From JALORV01 sp963766365 (GTDB lineage: Bacteria > Pseudomonadota > Gammaproteobacteria > Burkholderiales > Burkholderiaceae_F), in the NCBI GenBank assembly GCA_963766365.1, contig CAVXZK010000006.1, positions 434,001 to 498,000 of the forward strand: a stretch of DNA of 64,000 nt. Direction: 5' to 3'. This document shows positions 63,690-64,000 of this stretch, piece by piece. Position 1 is the stretch's first letter. Every line of letters begins with the position of its first letter. Position numbers and translations under genes: made by a program. The notes below the pieces were generated by a model. It saw only the letters and a program-made list of their open reading frames with translations, was not told where the DNA came from and made no database searches.

Positions 63690-64000
63690 ATGACGATCCT
63701 GGAGACCCGGCTCAACCCCCGCAGCCCCGAGTTCAAGGCCAACGCCGAGGCCATGAGCGCACAGGCGGCCGATCTCAAGGCAAAGATCACGCAGGTCGCG
63801 GCCGGCGGCGGTGCAGAGGCGCGCGCCAAGCACGCGGCACGCGGCAAGCTGTTGCCGCGTGACCGGGTGCAACTGCTGCTCGACCCGGGCACGCCGTTCC
63901 TCGAGCTTTCGCAGCTCGCTGCGTGGGATATGTACGACGGCGCCGCGCCGTCCGCGGGAATCATCACCGGCGTCGGGCGCGTTTCGGGCCGCGAGTGCGT
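63690..64000 (+). CDS. liuB: Methylcrotonoyl-CoA carboxylase beta (carboxyltransferase) subunit, N-terminal part
   Basis: The frame runs to the end of the window and gives the first 103 residues. MTILETRLNPRSPEFKANAEAM, then ARAKHAARGKLLPRDRVQLLLDPGTPFLELSQLAAWDMYDGAAPSAGIITGVGRVSGREC are typical of the carboxyltransferase subunit of 3-methylcrotonyl-CoA carboxylase, which carboxylates the product of isovaleryl-CoA dehydrogenase. Propionyl-CoA carboxylase beta subunits are similar, but the early MTILETRLNP and WDMYDG fit the leucine enzyme better. The gap after the MFS gene is 65 bases, without a second LiuR palindrome. The remainder lies beyond the window. Confidence 0.88.
   Translation, partial: MTILETRLNPRSPEFKANAEAMSAQAADLKAKITQVAAGGGAEARAKHAARGKLLPRDRVQLLLDPGTPFLELSQLAAWDMYDGAAPSAGIITGVGRVSGREC

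Noticed and set aside
1..64000. tRNA, rRNA, transposons, prophage or CRISPR arrays
   Set aside because: I saw no tRNA-like cloverleaf with the standard T-loop, no rRNA stretches, no transposase or integrase motif and no regular repeat-spacer pattern. A search with tRNAscan-SE and Infernal would be decisive.

Overview
This 64 kb window has the high GC content and third-position bias of a betaproteobacterium, most likely of the order Burkholderiales. The pointers are a PhaM-type polyhydroxybutyrate granule protein, an aceK lying inside a LiuR-type leucine-degradation cluster, a TRAP-transporter binding protein, and an intergenic sequence that resembles a repeat common in Comamonadaceae-like genomes. 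I saw no rRNA, tRNA, CRISPR array, insertion sequence or prophage. Gene density is very high, with many 4-bp ATGA overlaps.

Layout. (1) 1-5.7 kb: end of a TRAP binding protein (DctP), a TonB-like DUF3108 protein, a fumarylacetoacetase-family hydrolase, PhaM, an MFS transporter and an SDR. (2) 5.9-17.2 kb: a light/oxidative-stress type locus. It holds a MerR-B12 (LitR/CarH-like) regulator divergent from a periplasmic glutathione peroxidase, then folE2, an FAD-dependent oxidoreductase, a TetR regulator, and a tightly packed run of DUF1365, CFA-synthase-like methyltransferase, chalcone-isomerase-like protein, MFS, DUF3833 lipoprotein, SDR, NTF2-like protein and an acyl-ACP-desaturase-like diiron protein. 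This looks like a membrane-lipid modification pathway, possibly furan-fatty-acid related. (3) 17.3-26.4 kb: mostly housekeeping genes: asparaginase, VOC protein, CBS protein, a PolX-like polymerase without its PHP domain, YbhB, argS, a SPOR protein, dsbA and an SDR.

(4) 26.4-43.9 kb, minus strand: the most striking part. Seventeen genes run head to tail, often overlapping. In order of transcription they are apbE (FAD:protein FMN transferase), a 1000-aa triheme cytochrome with a hydrazine-synthase-alpha-like layout, a small cytochrome-like lipoprotein, two outer-membrane barrel proteins (one with an SH3 domain), a TlpA thioredoxin, a DUF4266 lipoprotein, a DUF3570 barrel, an unknown periplasmic protein, three TPR proteins, a small unknown protein, ExbB, two ExbDs and an AgmX-type TonB-like protein. 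The ExbB-ExbD-ExbD/AgmX/TPR/barrel half resembles the Agl-Glt envelope machine of Myxococcus. The other half is redox and flavin chemistry. I infer an undescribed proton-driven trans-envelope machine coupled to a periplasmic or outer-membrane cytochrome system.

(5) 44.5-50.3 kb: a DUF2799 lipoprotein, metC, an MBL hydrolase divergent from a MerR (LiuR-like) regulator, recQ and a DUF4870-like membrane protein. (6) 50.3-64 kb: a branched-chain acyl-CoA catabolic region: PaaI thioesterase, isovaleryl-CoA dehydrogenase, an ASCH-GNAT fusion, LysE exporter, aceK, thiolase, SDR, RidA, acyl-CoA dehydrogenase, methyltransferase, thioredoxin-fold isomerase, GST, DinB, MFS, and the start of methylcrotonyl-CoA carboxylase beta subunit. 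Two near-identical palindromes (47493-47508 and 50326-50343) match my memory of the LiuR operator and tie the MerR gene to this catabolic region.
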